Of a DNA stretch of 64,000 bases, positions 22,584-31,941 are shown piece by piece. Both the position numbers and the translations under genes were made by a program. This DNA comes from Nonomuraea coxensis DSM 45129 (lineage in GTDB: Bacteria; Actinomycetota; Actinomycetes; Streptosporangiales; Streptosporangiaceae): NCBI RefSeq assembly GCF_019397265.1, contig NZ_CP068985.1:4568501-4632500 (forward strand), in the 5' to 3' direction. The notes under the pieces were generated by a model. The model ran no database searches. It was not told the DNA's origin and was given only the letters and a program-made list of their open reading frames with translations. The first letter of the stretch is position 1; each line of letters begins with the position of its first letter.

Positions 22584-23502
22584 CGCGATATCCGTGACAG
22601 GCTTGGTCAAGACGTTCGGCGCCACTCGCGCGCTGGACGGCCTCGATCTCGTCGTCGGCGCCGGCGAGGTGCACGGCTTCCTGGGGCCGAACGGCGCGGG
22701 CAAGAGCACCACGATCCGGATCCTGCTCGGCCTGCTGCGCGCCGACGCGGGCACCGCCCGGCTGCTCGGCGGCGATCCGTGGGCCGACGCGACGGAGTTG
22801 CACCGCAGGCTGGCCTACGTACCCGGCGATGTCACGCTGTGGCCCCAGCTGTCCGGCGGCGAGGTGATCGACCTGCTCGGGCGGCTGCGCGGCGGGCTCG
22901 ACGAGCGGCGCCGCGCCGAGCTGCTGGAGCGCTTCGACCTGGACCCCCGCAAGAAGTGCGGCGCCTACTCCAAGGGCAACCGGCAGAAGGTCGCCCTGGT
23001 CGCCGCGCTGGCCTCCGATGCCGAGCTGCTCATCCTCGACGAGCCCACCTCCGGCCTGGACCCGCTGATGGAGGAGGTGTTCCGCGAGCTCGTCCGGCAG
23101 GAGCGGCGCCGCGGGGACCGTACCGTGCTGCTGTCCAGCCACATCCTGGCCGAGGTCGAGGCGCTGTGCGACCGGGTGACCATCGTCAAGGACGGCCGCA
23201 CGGTCGAAAGCGGCTCCCTGGCCGGTCTGCGGCATCTCACCCGTACCTCCGTCCAGGCCGACCTGGCGGCGCCGGCGGAGAGGCTGGCGGGCCTGCGCGG
23301 GGTGCACGACCTGCGTACCGAGGGCAGCCGGGTGTGGTTCGACGTCGACACCGCCGACCTGGACGCCGTGCTGCGGCACCTCGCCGACTCCGGCGTACGC
23401 GCCCTCGTCAGCCGGCCCCCCACCCTGGAGGAGCTGTTCCTGCGGCACTACGACCGCGCCACCGGCAGGAGCGACGGGCGGCACGCGGGAGCGACAGCGT
23501 GA
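22576..23502 (+). CDS. ABC exporter ATP-binding subunit
   Basis: A 308-residue ABC ATPase with Walker A GPNGAGKST (about residues 35-43), a signature loop reading YSKGNRQKV in place of the standard LSGGQ, Walker B LLILDEPTSGLD and an H-loop HILAEVEAL. The C-terminal extension is of the drug-exporter (DrrA-like) type. It overlaps the TetR gene upstream and the permease gene downstream (GTGA at 23499-23502). A two-gene exporter of a lipophilic antibiotic or metabolite is likely. The substrate is unknown. Confidence 0.92.
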   Translation: MSDAISVTGLVKTFGATRALDGLDLVVGAGEVHGFLGPNGAGKSTTIRILLGLLRADAGTARLLGGDPWADATELHRRLAYVPGDVTLWPQLSGGEVIDLLGRLRGGLDERRRAELLERFDLDPRKKCGAYSKGNRQKVALVAALASDAELLILDEPTSGLDPLMEEVFRELVRQERRRGDRTVLLSSHILAEVEALCDRVTIVKDGRTVESGSLAGLRHLTRTSVQADLAAPAERLAGLRGVHDLRTEGSRVWFDVDTADLDAVLRHLADSGVRALVSRPPTLEELFLRHYDRATGRSDGRHAGATA

Positions 23503-25094
23503 ACGCCTTCGCCGGCACCGGCCACCTGGTCCGCCTGGCGCTGCGCCGCGAACGGGCCATCGCCCCGTGGTGGATCCTGCTGATCGTGAGCATGAGCCTG
23601 GTGATGGTGGCGTACATCAACCGCTACATGCGCACCGAGGAGCTGAAGCTCACCTACCTCGGGATCATCGCCAGGACGCCCCTGCTCCACGCGATCGGCG
23701 GCGGCCAGGTGGAGCCCCGGCTCGAGGTGCTCGCGACCTGGCGCAGCGGCGGCTTCCTGTACGTGGCCGGCGCGTTCGCCGCCCTGATGTCGGTCATCCG
23801 GCACACCCGCAGGGAGGAGGACGCGGGCAGGACCGAGCTGGTGCGCGCCGCCGTCGTGAGCCGCCGTGCCCCGCTGACCGCCGCCGTGCTGGTGGCGTCG
23901 GGTGTCAGCCTGCTCGCCGGGGCGCTGACCGCGGCCGCGCTGATCACGGCAGGGCTGCCGCCGATCGGATCGATCGCCTACGGTGCCGCCATCGCGCTGG
24001 CGGGGTGGCTGTTCGGCGGCGTCGCCGCGGTCGCGGCCCAGCTCGCCGCCGGCGCCCGCACGGCCACCACGATCGCTCTGTCGGTGCTCGGCCTCGCCTA
24101 CGTGCTGCGGTTCTCCGGGGACGCCCTGGGACAGCCCTGGCTGAGATATCTGTCCCCCATCGGCTGGAGTCACCTCGTGCAGCCGTACCAGGGGGAGCGG
24201 TGGTGGCTGGTCGGTGCCGGGTTCGTGGTGGGGGCGGTGCTGTACGGGCTCGCGTACCGGCTGCTCGACCGCCGCGACCTCGGCGCGGGCGTACTGGCCG
24301 AGCGGCCGGGCCCGGCCACGGCCCCGCGGCTGCGCGGCCCGGTCAGCCTGGCCTGGCGGCTGCACCGCGGCCTGCTCCTGAAGTGGGCGGTGGGGGTCGC
24401 GATCTTCGCGGGGGCCGCGGGCGGGCTGTCGCCGCTGACGAACGACCTGCTCACGCGGCCGAGCGTCATGCTGGACACCATCATCACCATGACCGGGATG
24501 CGGTCGCCGTCACTCGCCGCGTACGTCTGGTACCTGATTATGATCATGGCGTACGCCGTCGCGCTCTACCCGGTGCTCATGGTCATCCGGCTCCGGGCGG
24601 AGGAGGTGTCGGGCCGCGGGGAGGCGGTGCTGGCCACCCCGCTGTCCCGTCTGCGGTGGGCGGGCGGGCACCTGCTCGTGGCCGGGCTCGGCACGGCCGC
24701 GCTGATGGCCGTCGCCGGTCTGGTCTTCGGCACGGTGTTCTCGCTGCTCGTCGGTGACCTCGCCGTCGACCTGCCCCGCTTCGTCGCGGGGGCGCTGACC
24801 ACCGTGCCCGCGGCGTGGAGCGTGGGGGCGGTGTGCCTGCTCGCGTACGGGCTGGTGCCGCGGGCCTGCGTGGCGATCTCCTGGCCGGCCTGGGTCCTGA
24901 CCGTCGCACTGGGCCAGATCATGACCCCCTTCTATGGGTTTTTCGGCGGTTTCCCCGTCGAGCCGTTCCACTACGTGGCGAACGCGATGACCGGGGCGCC
25001 GTACGACGTCCGTCCGACCCTCGGGCTCATCGTGGTCACCGCTCTCCTGCTCGCCGGCGGCCTGCTGTCCCTGCGTCGCCGAGACTTCGGCTGA
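23499..25094 (+). CDS. ABC exporter permease subunit (12-helix, duplicated type)
   Basis: A 531-residue integral membrane protein with about 12 hydrophobic helices in two halves separated by a cytoplasmic loop near residues 255-285. It resembles the large permeases of actinomycete polyketide-antibiotic exporters, which pair with a single ATPase. The GTG at 23499 overlaps the ATPase stop. It ends in the basic motif LRRRDFG, usual for the family. It forms the transport channel for the ATPase at 22576 and is regulated with it by the TetR protein at 21894. Confidence 0.88.
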   Translation: MNAFAGTGHLVRLALRRERAIAPWWILLIVSMSLVMVAYINRYMRTEELKLTYLGIIARTPLLHAIGGGQVEPRLEVLATWRSGGFLYVAGAFAALMSVIRHTRREEDAGRTELVRAAVVSRRAPLTAAVLVASGVSLLAGALTAAALITAGLPPIGSIAYGAAIALAGWLFGGVAAVAAQLAAGARTATTIALSVLGLAYVLRFSGDALGQPWLRYLSPIGWSHLVQPYQGERWWLVGAGFVVGAVLYGLAYRLLDRRDLGAGVLAERPGPATAPRLRGPVSLAWRLHRGLLLKWAVGVAIFAGAAGGLSPLTNDLLTRPSVMLDTIITMTGMRSPSLAAYVWYLIMIMAYAVALYPVLMVIRLRAEEVSGRGEAVLATPLSRLRWAGGHLLVAGLGTAALMAVAGLVFGTVFSLLVGDLAVDLPRFVAGALTTVPAAWSVGAVCLLAYGLVPRACVAISWPAWVLTVALGQIMTPFYGFFGGFPVEPFHYVANAMTGAPYDVRPTLGLIVVTALLLAGGLLSLRRRDFG

Positions 25095-25305
25095 CCCTCC
25101 CCAGGCCGAACCCGGCCAGCATGTTCCAGGAGCGGCTCGACACCCCTCCGGCCCTGAACCTGCCGTACGACGGCCTGGTGCACCTGTAGGGGGTGGGCTC
25201 CCTCGTATCCCCGAACATGAGAGGGCTCTAATGAAGCCCTAACGGTGGTCTCACCCCGCGCCCCGAAGGTGGTGCCAAGCTCGCAGAGCATCCGGGGGGT
25301 CACCG

Positions 25306-26466
25306 ATGGGTCGAGTGATGCGGCGGCTCCTGTCCGCCGGCGTGGCCACGTTCGTGTTCGCCTGCTTCCCTGTCGTCTTCGCCGATCCGAGCCGCCCCAC
25401 GGGATCGTCGTCTCTCTTCGCCCCGCTCGCCGCTCATGCCGACGACGATGGCGGCGGCGGCAGCGATGACGATGACGGCGTCCAGAGCCACCACTCCCGG
25501 CGCACCACCCACCCCACGGAAACAGCCTCCCGCCCCCGCAAGCCGCCCCACAGCAGCACCGCCCCAGCCCCGAAGCCCACCCGACAGGTGCCCGCTCCGA
25601 CCACCTCGTGCACAACCCGCCACACCCTGTGCGACACCATCACGACCAGCACCACGACCGGCAAGAGCGCCACCACCAGGACCGGCCGCGGCACGACCGC
25701 CGGCACGACCGGCCGCGGCTCCGCCGTCGGCTTCGACCTCGCCGCCACCTCACGCCCGCCCACCGGCATCAGCGCTGCAACGCCGGCGCCGACCGGCTTC
25801 GCAACAGCCCCCTCCCCAGCCACCGCCCCCACAGACGCCCCCGCAAGAGACCCCCCGCCCGCGGCGGCCAACCCCGGCGCCCCCTCGGCCACCCCCACCA
25901 CCCCACCCACCAGGAACGGCCCACCGCCGACCGACACCGCCAGGACACGAAACGACTCCTCCGCCACCCCTGGCCCCGCTGCCGTCGGCCGCCCTCCCGA
26001 GCCCCGCAGCCACCTGCCGGACGCCCACCACCTCATCAGGAACGAAACCACCACGGGGGAGACCGGCTCGGCAGATCCCGGTCCCGGTCCCGGTCCGGGT
26101 CCCGGCGGCCCCGGCTCCCGCCACCTGTCCGATGCCAATCCCTCCCGCCCCGGCTCCCCGCCGAACCGCACAGGCACACCGGCCGCCGACCAACTGCGCT
26201 CACACCTCCCTCACCGGATCCTCGGACCCCACGCCGCCGACTCCGTGAGCAGCGACAGCCAGGCAGCCCTGCTCGGCCTGCTCGCCATCGCGGGCGTCGC
26301 CCTCTGCCTCAGCAGCGCCGCGTGGCTGGCGATGAGATACAACCCGCACCTGGCCTTCCTCCACGCGACCCGCCCCGCCACCCCCGCGCTGCCGGCGCCG
26401 GCGGACGCCCCACCAGCTAACCGTCTCCTGCGCCACGGAACGGGCTGGCACTGGCAGCGGGTCTGA
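25306..26466 (+). CDS. Low-complexity Pro/Thr-rich surface protein with C-terminal membrane anchor
   Basis: A 386-residue protein with a signal-peptide-like start (residues 1-27, basic then hydrophobic, AGVATFVFACFPVVFA), an acidic Asp/Gly stretch (45-58), then about 230 residues dominated by Pro, Thr, Ala, Ser and Arg, including a (Pro-Gly) run near residue 263. A single hydrophobic helix at about 320-342 is followed by a basic tail. This looks like an exported stalk anchored at its C-terminus. Two cysteines in the middle might form a disulfide. Low complexity makes the frame choice less certain, but GTG/ATG starts and continuous coding over 1.1 kb support it. Confidence 0.6.
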   Translation: MGRVMRRLLSAGVATFVFACFPVVFADPSRPTGSSSLFAPLAAHADDDGGGGSDDDDGVQSHHSRRTTHPTETASRPRKPPHSSTAPAPKPTRQVPAPTTSCTTRHTLCDTITTSTTTGKSATTRTGRGTTAGTTGRGSAVGFDLAATSRPPTGISAATPAPTGFATAPSPATAPTDAPARDPPPAAANPGAPSATPTTPPTRNGPPPTDTARTRNDSSATPGPAAVGRPPEPRSHLPDAHHLIRNETTTGETGSADPGPGPGPGPGGPGSRHLSDANPSRPGSPPNRTGTPAADQLRSHLPHRILGPHAADSVSSDSQAALLGLLAIAGVALCLSSAAWLAMRYNPHLAFLHATRPATPALPAPADAPPANRLLRHGTGWHWQRV

Positions 26467-26776
26467 GCCGCGGCCAGCACGTGACCCTGCTCCAGATCGA
26501 TCGGCCGGCCCTGAGGGCAACGTGGGCCATCCACCACCTGGCCGAGCACGGTGTGCTGACGTTCACCAAGACCCAGAGGCCCTTGCGCCCCGCGCCGCGC
26601 CGCGCAGAATCGTGACAGCTTCCTGGTCCGCGGCGGCATCCCACTGGCGAAGGTGGTCAGCCGGTGGGCCAGCCGTCAAAACTGAGGGGGTGACCCCGGC
26701 GGTCCGCCACTCAGTTGATCAATGGGTACGGCCCTGTCCGGCACCACCCGGATTCCGATCGTGTCGCTTGCTCGGC
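26467..26776. other. Non-coding gap with a possible short relic
   Basis: No complete gene is seen. The plus strand from about 26476 to 26614 reads as a protein-like segment (VTLLQIDRPALRATWAIHHL and HGVLTFTKTQRPL) without a start, which looks like the remnant of an unidentified gene. The remainder carries nothing recognisable. Confidence 0.4.
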
Positions 26777-26809
26777 CGGACGGCCCTCAGCCACGCTGAG
26801 GGCCGTCCG
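26777..26809 (-). terminator. Terminator hairpin for the RsgA-GNAT operon
   Basis: A 15-base perfect stem (CGGACGGCCCTCAGC with its complement) closes a 3-base loop. It lies 20 bases after the stop of the acetyltransferase gene on the minus strand and would end that operon. The stem is symmetric, so it could also stop plus-strand transcription. Confidence 0.85.
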
Positions 26810-26828
26810 ACGCATTCAAAGCGGGAGA

Positions 26829-27341
26829 TCAGACGCCGAACGCCGCCGGGTAGCGGATGACGCCGCTCGGGACCGGCTGTTCCGGGTCGAGGGCGAGCGC
26901 CATCATGTACTTGTCCTCGACGTCGAAGGGCGGGCGGATGCCGAATCCGGAGGCCGGGGTGAAGCCGAAGCGCGGGTAGTACTCGGCGTGGCCGAGCACG
27001 AGCACGAGGTTCTCGCCCTGTTCACGGGCGGCTTGCAGAGCGGCGCGGATAGCGGCGGAACCCGCGCCCCGCCGCTGATGGTCGGGCTTGACGGCGCACG
27101 GGCCCAAGGTGAGGGCGGGTGAGTCGCCGACGCGGCAGCGGGTGAGCAGTGCGTATCCGGCGAGCTCGCCGCCGGGGGCCTCGACGAGCCAGGACAGGCC
27201 GGGCAGCCACGCCTGCGGGTCGGCCCGCAGCGCCTCGACGAGGTCGGCCTCGTGCGGGGTGGGGAAGGCGGCGAGGTTGATGTCGCGAATGACGGCGACG
27301 TCGCCGGCGCTCTCGGGACGGGTGGTGAGGGAAGAGGTCAT
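26829..27341 (-). CDS. GNAT-family N-acetyltransferase (YhbS-like)
   Basis: A 170-residue GNAT acetyltransferase. The acetyl-CoA loop LGPCAVKPDHQRRGAGSAAI (about residues 80-99) has the Q/RxxGxG/A pattern, followed by VLVLGHAEYYPRFGFTPA, typical of YhbS-type proteins. The ATG at 27341 is within a few bases of the end of the methyltransferase remnant, so it was probably the third gene of an rsgA operon. The substrate is unknown. Confidence 0.9.
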   Translation of the reverse strand: MTSSLTTRPESAGDVAVIRDINLAAFPTPHEADLVEALRADPQAWLPGLSWLVEAPGGELAGYALLTRCRVGDSPALTLGPCAVKPDHQRRGAGSAAIRAALQAAREQGENLVLVLGHAEYYPRFGFTPASGFGIRPPFDVEDKYMMALALDPEQPVPSGVIRYPAAFGV

Positions 27342-27343
27342 GA

Positions 27344-27691
27344 TCGGGTTCGTCTCCTTGTCCTGAGGTTGCAGGACATAGCCGGTGTACTGGGGGTCCG
27401 CGCCGTGGCGGATGAGGGGTCGGTGCTCCATGCTCGTACGGCATGGACGACGAGGCCGCGATCGGCGGCGGTTCGTGCCAGTTCGTCGAGGTACGGCCGA
27501 TGCAGGTCGACCGCGGTGACCTCGGTGCCGGCCTGGGCCGGCACCAGCGAGGAGCGGCCCGGACCGCAGCCGATGTCCAGTACGCGCGGGTGCGGCGCCG
27601 GCGGCGCGGCCAGGGACGGCAGGTGGCGGGTGGTGCGGGCTTCTGGTGGATGGTGAGCAGCCGGGGAGGTCGGTGGGATGCGGCCGGTCAT
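27344..27691 (-). pseudogene. Decayed SAM-dependent methyltransferase
   Basis: The ATG at 27691 overlaps the rsgA stop (ATGA). The N-terminal part is a class I methyltransferase with RVLDIGCGPGRSS and an acidic strand VTAVDLHRPYLDEL, but it reaches only about residue 85 before the frame changes. Just downstream another frame encodes GADPQYTGYVLQP, the typical C-terminal strand of such an enzyme. The middle, roughly 120 residues, is missing, so the gene is a deletion product. Its operon position shows it was once cotranscribed with rsgA and the GNAT gene. Confidence 0.7.
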
Positions 27692-28764
27692 AGCTGCCGG
27701 TCCCGGAACCTGTAGGTGGCGCGCAGGTGACTGGTGATGGCCTTCTTCTGGTTGTCGCGCTCTTCGCGCAGCCGTGAATCGGTACGTGAGGCTGCCCAGG
27801 CGTTCTCCCGTTGCAGTTTGCGGTAGCTGCGCAGGCGACGTTCGGGCAGTTCACCCGCCTGGATGGCGGCCTGCACCGCACATCCTGGCTCGGTGTCGTG
27901 GGAGCAATCGCCGAAGCGGCAATCCGCGGCGAGGTCTTCGATCTCGGAGAAGACCCGCTCCAGGCCGTCAGCGGCGTCGTGCAGGCTGATCCCGCGCAGG
28001 CCGGGCGTGTCGATGAGCACCCCGCCGCCGGGCAGGGGGAGCAGCTCGCGGCGGACGGTGGTGTGGCGGCCCTTGCCGTCCTGCTCGCGTACCGTTCCGG
28101 TGGCCAGCAGCTCCTCGCCGAGCAGCGTGTTGCCGAGGGTGGACTTGCCCGCGCCCGATGGGCCGAGCAGCACGGTGGTGCCGCGCAGCAGCGCGGCCAG
28201 TACGTCGATGTTGTGACCGGTGGCGACGCTGGTGACCAGGACGTCCACACCGGGTGCCAGCGTGCCGGCCTCGGCGTGGACAGCCTCGGGGTCGGCGGCC
28301 AGGTCCGCCTTGGTCAAGACGATCAACGGCTGTGCCCCGCTCTCCCAGGCGAGGGCGAGCAGCCGCTCCAGTTTGGCCGCGTCCAGGGGCGTGGCCAGGG
28401 ACAGGGTGATGACGACCGTGTCGACGTTGGCGGCGAGCACCTGTCCATGGGAGGACCTGGACGCTGACGAGCGCACGATCGCGCTGTGCCGCGGCAGCAG
28501 CGTCACCAGGTGCGGCTCAGCGCCCGGACGTAGCGCGGCCCAGTCGCCGGTGCAGGGCGTCAGGAACGGGTCGGGCGGGTGCGGCGCGGCGAACGTGGCC
28601 CGCACCAGGCCCGACGTGGTGATCGCCGTGCACAGGCTGCGATCGACCCGGGAGATCCGGGCCGGTACGAGGCCCGCTTCGTAGTGTTCGGTGAAGGTTT
28701 GGTCGAGTGCGCCGGTCCACCCGTACCGGGACAGGCCGGATGGATCGGTGTACGTGTGTGGCAA
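27688..28764 (-). CDS. rsgA: Ribosome small subunit-dependent GTPase A (RsgA/YjeQ-like)
   Basis: A 358-residue circularly permuted GTPase. The G4 motif TKAD (residues 151-154) precedes G1 GPSGAGKST (201-209) and G3 DTPG (252-255), the order that defines RsgA. An N-terminal OB-fold lies at residues 30-100. A C-terminal zinc site is formed by Cys282, Cys287, His289 and Cys295. RsgA releases the maturation factor and helps 30S subunit assembly. The start is a TTG at 28764, chosen by the N-terminal YGW motif. An AAGGG ribosome binding site lies upstream. This may be a second, accessory copy, since actinomycete housekeeping copies usually lie elsewhere. Confidence 0.92.
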   Translation of the reverse strand: MPHTYTDPSGLSRYGWTGALDQTFTEHYEAGLVPARISRVDRSLCTAITTSGLVRATFAAPHPPDPFLTPCTGDWAALRPGAEPHLVTLLPRHSAIVRSSASRSSHGQVLAANVDTVVITLSLATPLDAAKLERLLALAWESGAQPLIVLTKADLAADPEAVHAEAGTLAPGVDVLVTSVATGHNIDVLAALLRGTTVLLGPSGAGKSTLGNTLLGEELLATGTVREQDGKGRHTTVRRELLPLPGGGVLIDTPGLRGISLHDAADGLERVFSEIEDLAADCRFGDCSHDTEPGCAVQAAIQAGELPERRLRSYRKLQRENAWAASRTDSRLREERDNQKKAITSHLRATYRFRDRQL

Positions 28765-28858
28765 CGTGAGAGACCCTTGCGGAGAAGGGGCCCCGACGAG
28801 ACGCGGACATCACCCCGCCTGGCGAGCCGGATGGCTCAAGGCTGGGCGAAGAAGTAGG

Positions 28859-28927
28859 TCAGACCGGGGCCCGGGACGTGAGGTTGGTCCGGGCGCTGCG
28901 CGTGGCAGCGGTCTTCACCGCGGTCAT
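28859..28927 (-). CDS. 22-residue basic leader peptide upstream of rsgA
   Basis: The ATG at 28927 follows a very strong ribosome binding site (GGGAGGGAGGTGAGG) and the frame ends with TGA at 28859. The peptide is basic and rich in Thr, Ala and Arg (MTAVKTAATRSARTNLTS). It ends 94 bases before the rsgA start. Translation of such a peptide could control rsgA by attenuation. That is inferred from position only. Confidence 0.5.
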   Translation of the reverse strand: MTAVKTAATRSARTNLTSRAPV

Positions 28928-28993
28928 CAAACCTCACCTCCCTCCCACGCCGATCCCATACTGAACGAACGGAAGCCTAGCACCCGATCAAGG

Positions 28994-29485
28994 TCAGTCG
29001 TACCGCTTGCCGGGCGCTGCGGCCAGCTGATCGATCAGCTCCTTCTCCGCCCGCCGCTCGGCGCGTGCGTTGATCTGGTGATCAACGCGATCAGCAGCTC
29101 CACCAGGCCGTCTACCCGCTCGGCCTGTCGGGCAACGCTCGTGCACCGCCTGGGCCAGGCGATCACGGTTCGTCTCGATCGGGCCCACCTTGTCGGCCAG
29201 CTACTGGGCCAGCCGCTCCCCATCGTCCTCGGTCGCCGGGTGGGTGCCGGATCGGTTGCGGATCTGAGCCCGGTGGCGCTCGATGGTCCGGCTCCGCCAG
29301 GAGTACTTCGCCAGCAGCTCCGGCTCGACCTCCATCAGCGACGCCACGTACTGCACCGCGGCCGCCGGAATCTCCTCGGTGTAGACGGGAAACTGCCCCT
29401 CGATCTCGTAGAACTTCAAGATCAACCGGCGTCCACGTGCTGATCAGCTCGTCCTGTTCCCAGGCGGTACGCGCCTCGGAGTTCC
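28994..29485 (-). pseudogene. N-terminal remnant of a Tn3-family transposase
   Basis: Several minus-strand pieces in different frames match the DUF4158 N-terminal domain of Tn3-family transposases. They are WEQDELISTWT (about 29475-29440), then LILKFYEIEGQFPVYTEEIP and ERHRAQIRNRSGTHPATEDD (29425-29201), then VGPIETNRDRLAQAVHERC and INARAERRAEKELIDQL (29190-28994). At least two frameshifts and an internal deletion separate them. The catalytic part is absent. A second Tn3 piece in the opposite orientation lies at 32850 and a third at 41925. Confidence 0.8.
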
Positions 29486-29667
29486 TCTCCAGGCCGGCGC
29501 TATCAGCGGCCCGATCACCAATCGCATATCCCCTCATCGGCCCTCAGAACTGGCCGGGGGTGGGATAGCGGCTCGCCGTAGCGTTGGTGGGAGGTCCAGG
29601 CCATCTCGGCGTAGCCACGTGGAGGGGACCTGGCCTCTGCTCGGGGGTCAGGGCGTCGATGGCGACG

Positions 29668-31941
29668 CTATCGGTTCCGGTGGACGATCTCCTTGTCGCC
29701 CTTGCCCGGGTACGCCATGATCAGCAGCCGCTGCCCACTCTGCGCCTCGCTCTTCCAGGGGAACCAGGCATAGTGCACGCGGATGCGGTAGTGCCCCTTA
29801 CGCCTGTTGAGGGCGAGGTTGGGCAGCTCGGTGCCGCTGAGGCTGTCGTAGAGCACGATCTCGCCGCCCGGGCTGTAGTAGCCGACCTCGACCACCTTGT
29901 CCCAGCCCTTGATCTCGACGGGCGGCCGGCGGGTGTAGGTCTCCAGGGTGACGCAGAGGTCGAAGTCGGGATGGGTCATGACGGCCAGGATGCCGTGTGC
30001 GGAGGAAACCAGCCCGTTGCCGGGCTCCGTGTCCGGTTCGGTCTCCTCCTCTGCTTCCCCCTCGTACGTCTGCAGCACCCCGTAGTCGGTCCACTGCGGC
30101 TCCTTCATCCGGATCGCGCGGGCCGGCTTGATGCGCGGGCGGTGGCGCGGCGTGGCGTCGCACATGGCTTGGGAGTCGGCCTGCATCGCCGCGATCTCCT
30201 GGTCCTGCTCGGCCTTGGCGGCCCGCACGATGGTGGCGGCGCTGGGACAGATGCCGGCCAGCGGATAGGTGAGGGACGCACGGTTGATCTTCAGCCGGGA
30301 CAGCTCCCGCGGGTCGTTGCGGGTGTGGACGCCGCACAGACGGCGTCCGTAGGCGAGCACGACCTGGTCGGGCGTGGTGGCGGGGAACACGTGCAGGCCC
30401 TGGGCGCTGAAGTCGCCGCGCAGGGAGCACACGAACTTCTGCTCGGCGGTCAGCTCGCGCGGCTGCGCCTCGCCCATGTCGATCTCCCACGGCTCGGGCA
30501 TGGCGCAGTCCGTGACGGGGCCTCGGGCCTTGTCCGCCGCGGGCAGCAGGCACAGGGCCACGGCCGAGGCGAGACCCGCCAGCAGGACATGGTGACGGAC
30601 GCGGTGGGCGGGCGGGGCGGCGTACAGCAGGAGCAGGATGAGGCCGGAGGCGGTGAGCGCGAGCGCGTACCAGAGCGGGGAGATGCCGGGGGACAGGAGC
30701 TGGTCGCCCTCGTAGGGGACGGTCGCGCCCTGCTCGACGTAGAGGCTTTCCGGGTAGAGCCACAACTCCCCGAAGAACGTGGAGTGCTCCCAGGTGAACG
30801 CGCTCACGGCGCCGGCCACGCCCAGCAGGAACAAGCTCAGTGTCGTCGCGCGCAGCAACGTGCGCGTCCGCCGCCGTACGGCGACCAGGATCAGCACCGC
30901 CGGCGCGCCGACGCCGACGAGGAGGTCGAGCGCGAACCAGTACGCGGTGGCCTCCGACCCGGTGTAGTCGCGTACCACGTCACTCAGCACGTTCTTCGGC
31001 CCGAGCCAGAACGGCACCCCGCGGGCCAGGTTGAGGGCTGCGGGGATCAGCGGGAGCACGATCGCCACGGTCGGCAGCGGCCACCGCCTGGCGCGCGCCC
31101 GCACGGGCTCCGTCCGGGGCGCGGGAGGCTGGAGAGTGCCCAGGTCGTGCGCGGACCGTGCCAACCAGACCAGCGAGAAGACCGAAACCGCGCCCAGGAG
31201 CGAGGGTATCAGCAGCTTCCACGGCACCACGTCCAGTGAGCCGCCGAACGCCACGATCGAGAGCGAGCCGGAGGACAGCAGCGAGAACAGGACCGCGATC
31301 ACGCCGGCCCGTACCGTCGCGCCGCTCCAGCGCGGATCCCGCGCCTGCGCCACCAGCAGCGACGCCAGCCACGCCGACCACAGGACGTCCAGAGCCCAGG
31401 TCCAGTTCTGCCCGGCGAAGAGGTAGTTGCCTGTCTGGTAGGCGATGGTGGTCACCACGTCGTGCACCACGCTGAGCGTGCCGGTCACCAGCATGAGCAC
31501 CCGCAGCCAGTTGCGGACGGTCTCCCGCAGCACGCGGAAGAACAGCCATATCGTCGCGAGCTCGATCACATCGGCGACCAGCGACAGCCACCACAGGTAG
31601 GGGATCGGCAGGTGCCAGGTCAGGACGTACACGACCGTGGAGTAGAGAGCGATCCGCAGCAATCGCACGTCCCGGCCGTGCCGCGCCGGTTCGCCGCGCA
31701 GCCGCCCGCGCAACACCTCCCAGTAGGCCCACGCCTGCACCGCCGCGATCGGCACGAGCAGGACGGGCAGCCACGGCCACGGCCGGATCTCGGCCGCCAT
31801 GTATCCGTTTTGGTCCGCGACAACTCTCCACAGGGGGACGAGGTCGCCGGTGACCAGTCCGACGACGGCGAGGACGATCACGGCGGCCAGGTAGAGGGCG
31901 GCCAGGCAGGCGGCGAGCCGGCCGAAACGGTGGCGGCGCAT
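29668..31941 (-). CDS. Large multi-pass membrane protein of unknown function
   Basis: A 757-residue protein. The first 480 residues contain roughly 11-12 hydrophobic helices (for example near 10-30, 50-70, 95-115, 120-145, 200-260, 325-345, 375-395 and 440-480). The last 270 residues are soluble, with scattered cysteines and an acidic segment EGEAEEETEPDTEPG. The ATG at 31941 has GGAG upstream. The gene stands alone between two dead Tn3 transposase pieces, so it may be cargo left behind by a transposon or an unrelated bystander. I do not recognise the family. Confidence 0.7.
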   Translation of the reverse strand: MRRHRFGRLAACLAALYLAAVIVLAVVGLVTGDLVPLWRVVADQNGYMAAEIRPWPWLPVLLVPIAAVQAWAYWEVLRGRLRGEPARHGRDVRLLRIALYSTVVYVLTWHLPIPYLWWLSLVADVIELATIWLFFRVLRETVRNWLRVLMLVTGTLSVVHDVVTTIAYQTGNYLFAGQNWTWALDVLWSAWLASLLVAQARDPRWSGATVRAGVIAVLFSLLSSGSLSIVAFGGSLDVVPWKLLIPSLLGAVSVFSLVWLARSAHDLGTLQPPAPRTEPVRARARRWPLPTVAIVLPLIPAALNLARGVPFWLGPKNVLSDVVRDYTGSEATAYWFALDLLVGVGAPAVLILVAVRRRTRTLLRATTLSLFLLGVAGAVSAFTWEHSTFFGELWLYPESLYVEQGATVPYEGDQLLSPGISPLWYALALTASGLILLLLYAAPPAHRVRHHVLLAGLASAVALCLLPAADKARGPVTDCAMPEPWEIDMGEAQPRELTAEQKFVCSLRGDFSAQGLHVFPATTPDQVVLAYGRRLCGVHTRNDPRELSRLKINRASLTYPLAGICPSAATIVRAAKAEQDQEIAAMQADSQAMCDATPRHRPRIKPARAIRMKEPQWTDYGVLQTYEGEAEEETEPDTEPGNGLVSSAHGILAVMTHPDFDLCVTLETYTRRPPVEIKGWDKVVEVGYYSPGGEIVLYDSLSGTELPNLALNRRKGHYRIRVHYAWFPWKSEAQSGQRLLIMAYPGKGDKEIVHRNR

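Noticed and set aside
22576..25094. ABC exporter as part of an antibiotic biosynthetic cluster
   Set aside because: No biosynthetic genes lie nearby. It forms a self-contained TetR-regulated exporter operon.
28764..28858. Attenuator terminator between the leader peptide and rsgA
   Set aside because: G/C-rich stems can be drawn, but none is followed by a U-run or clearly alternates with another stem, so it was not listed as a feature.
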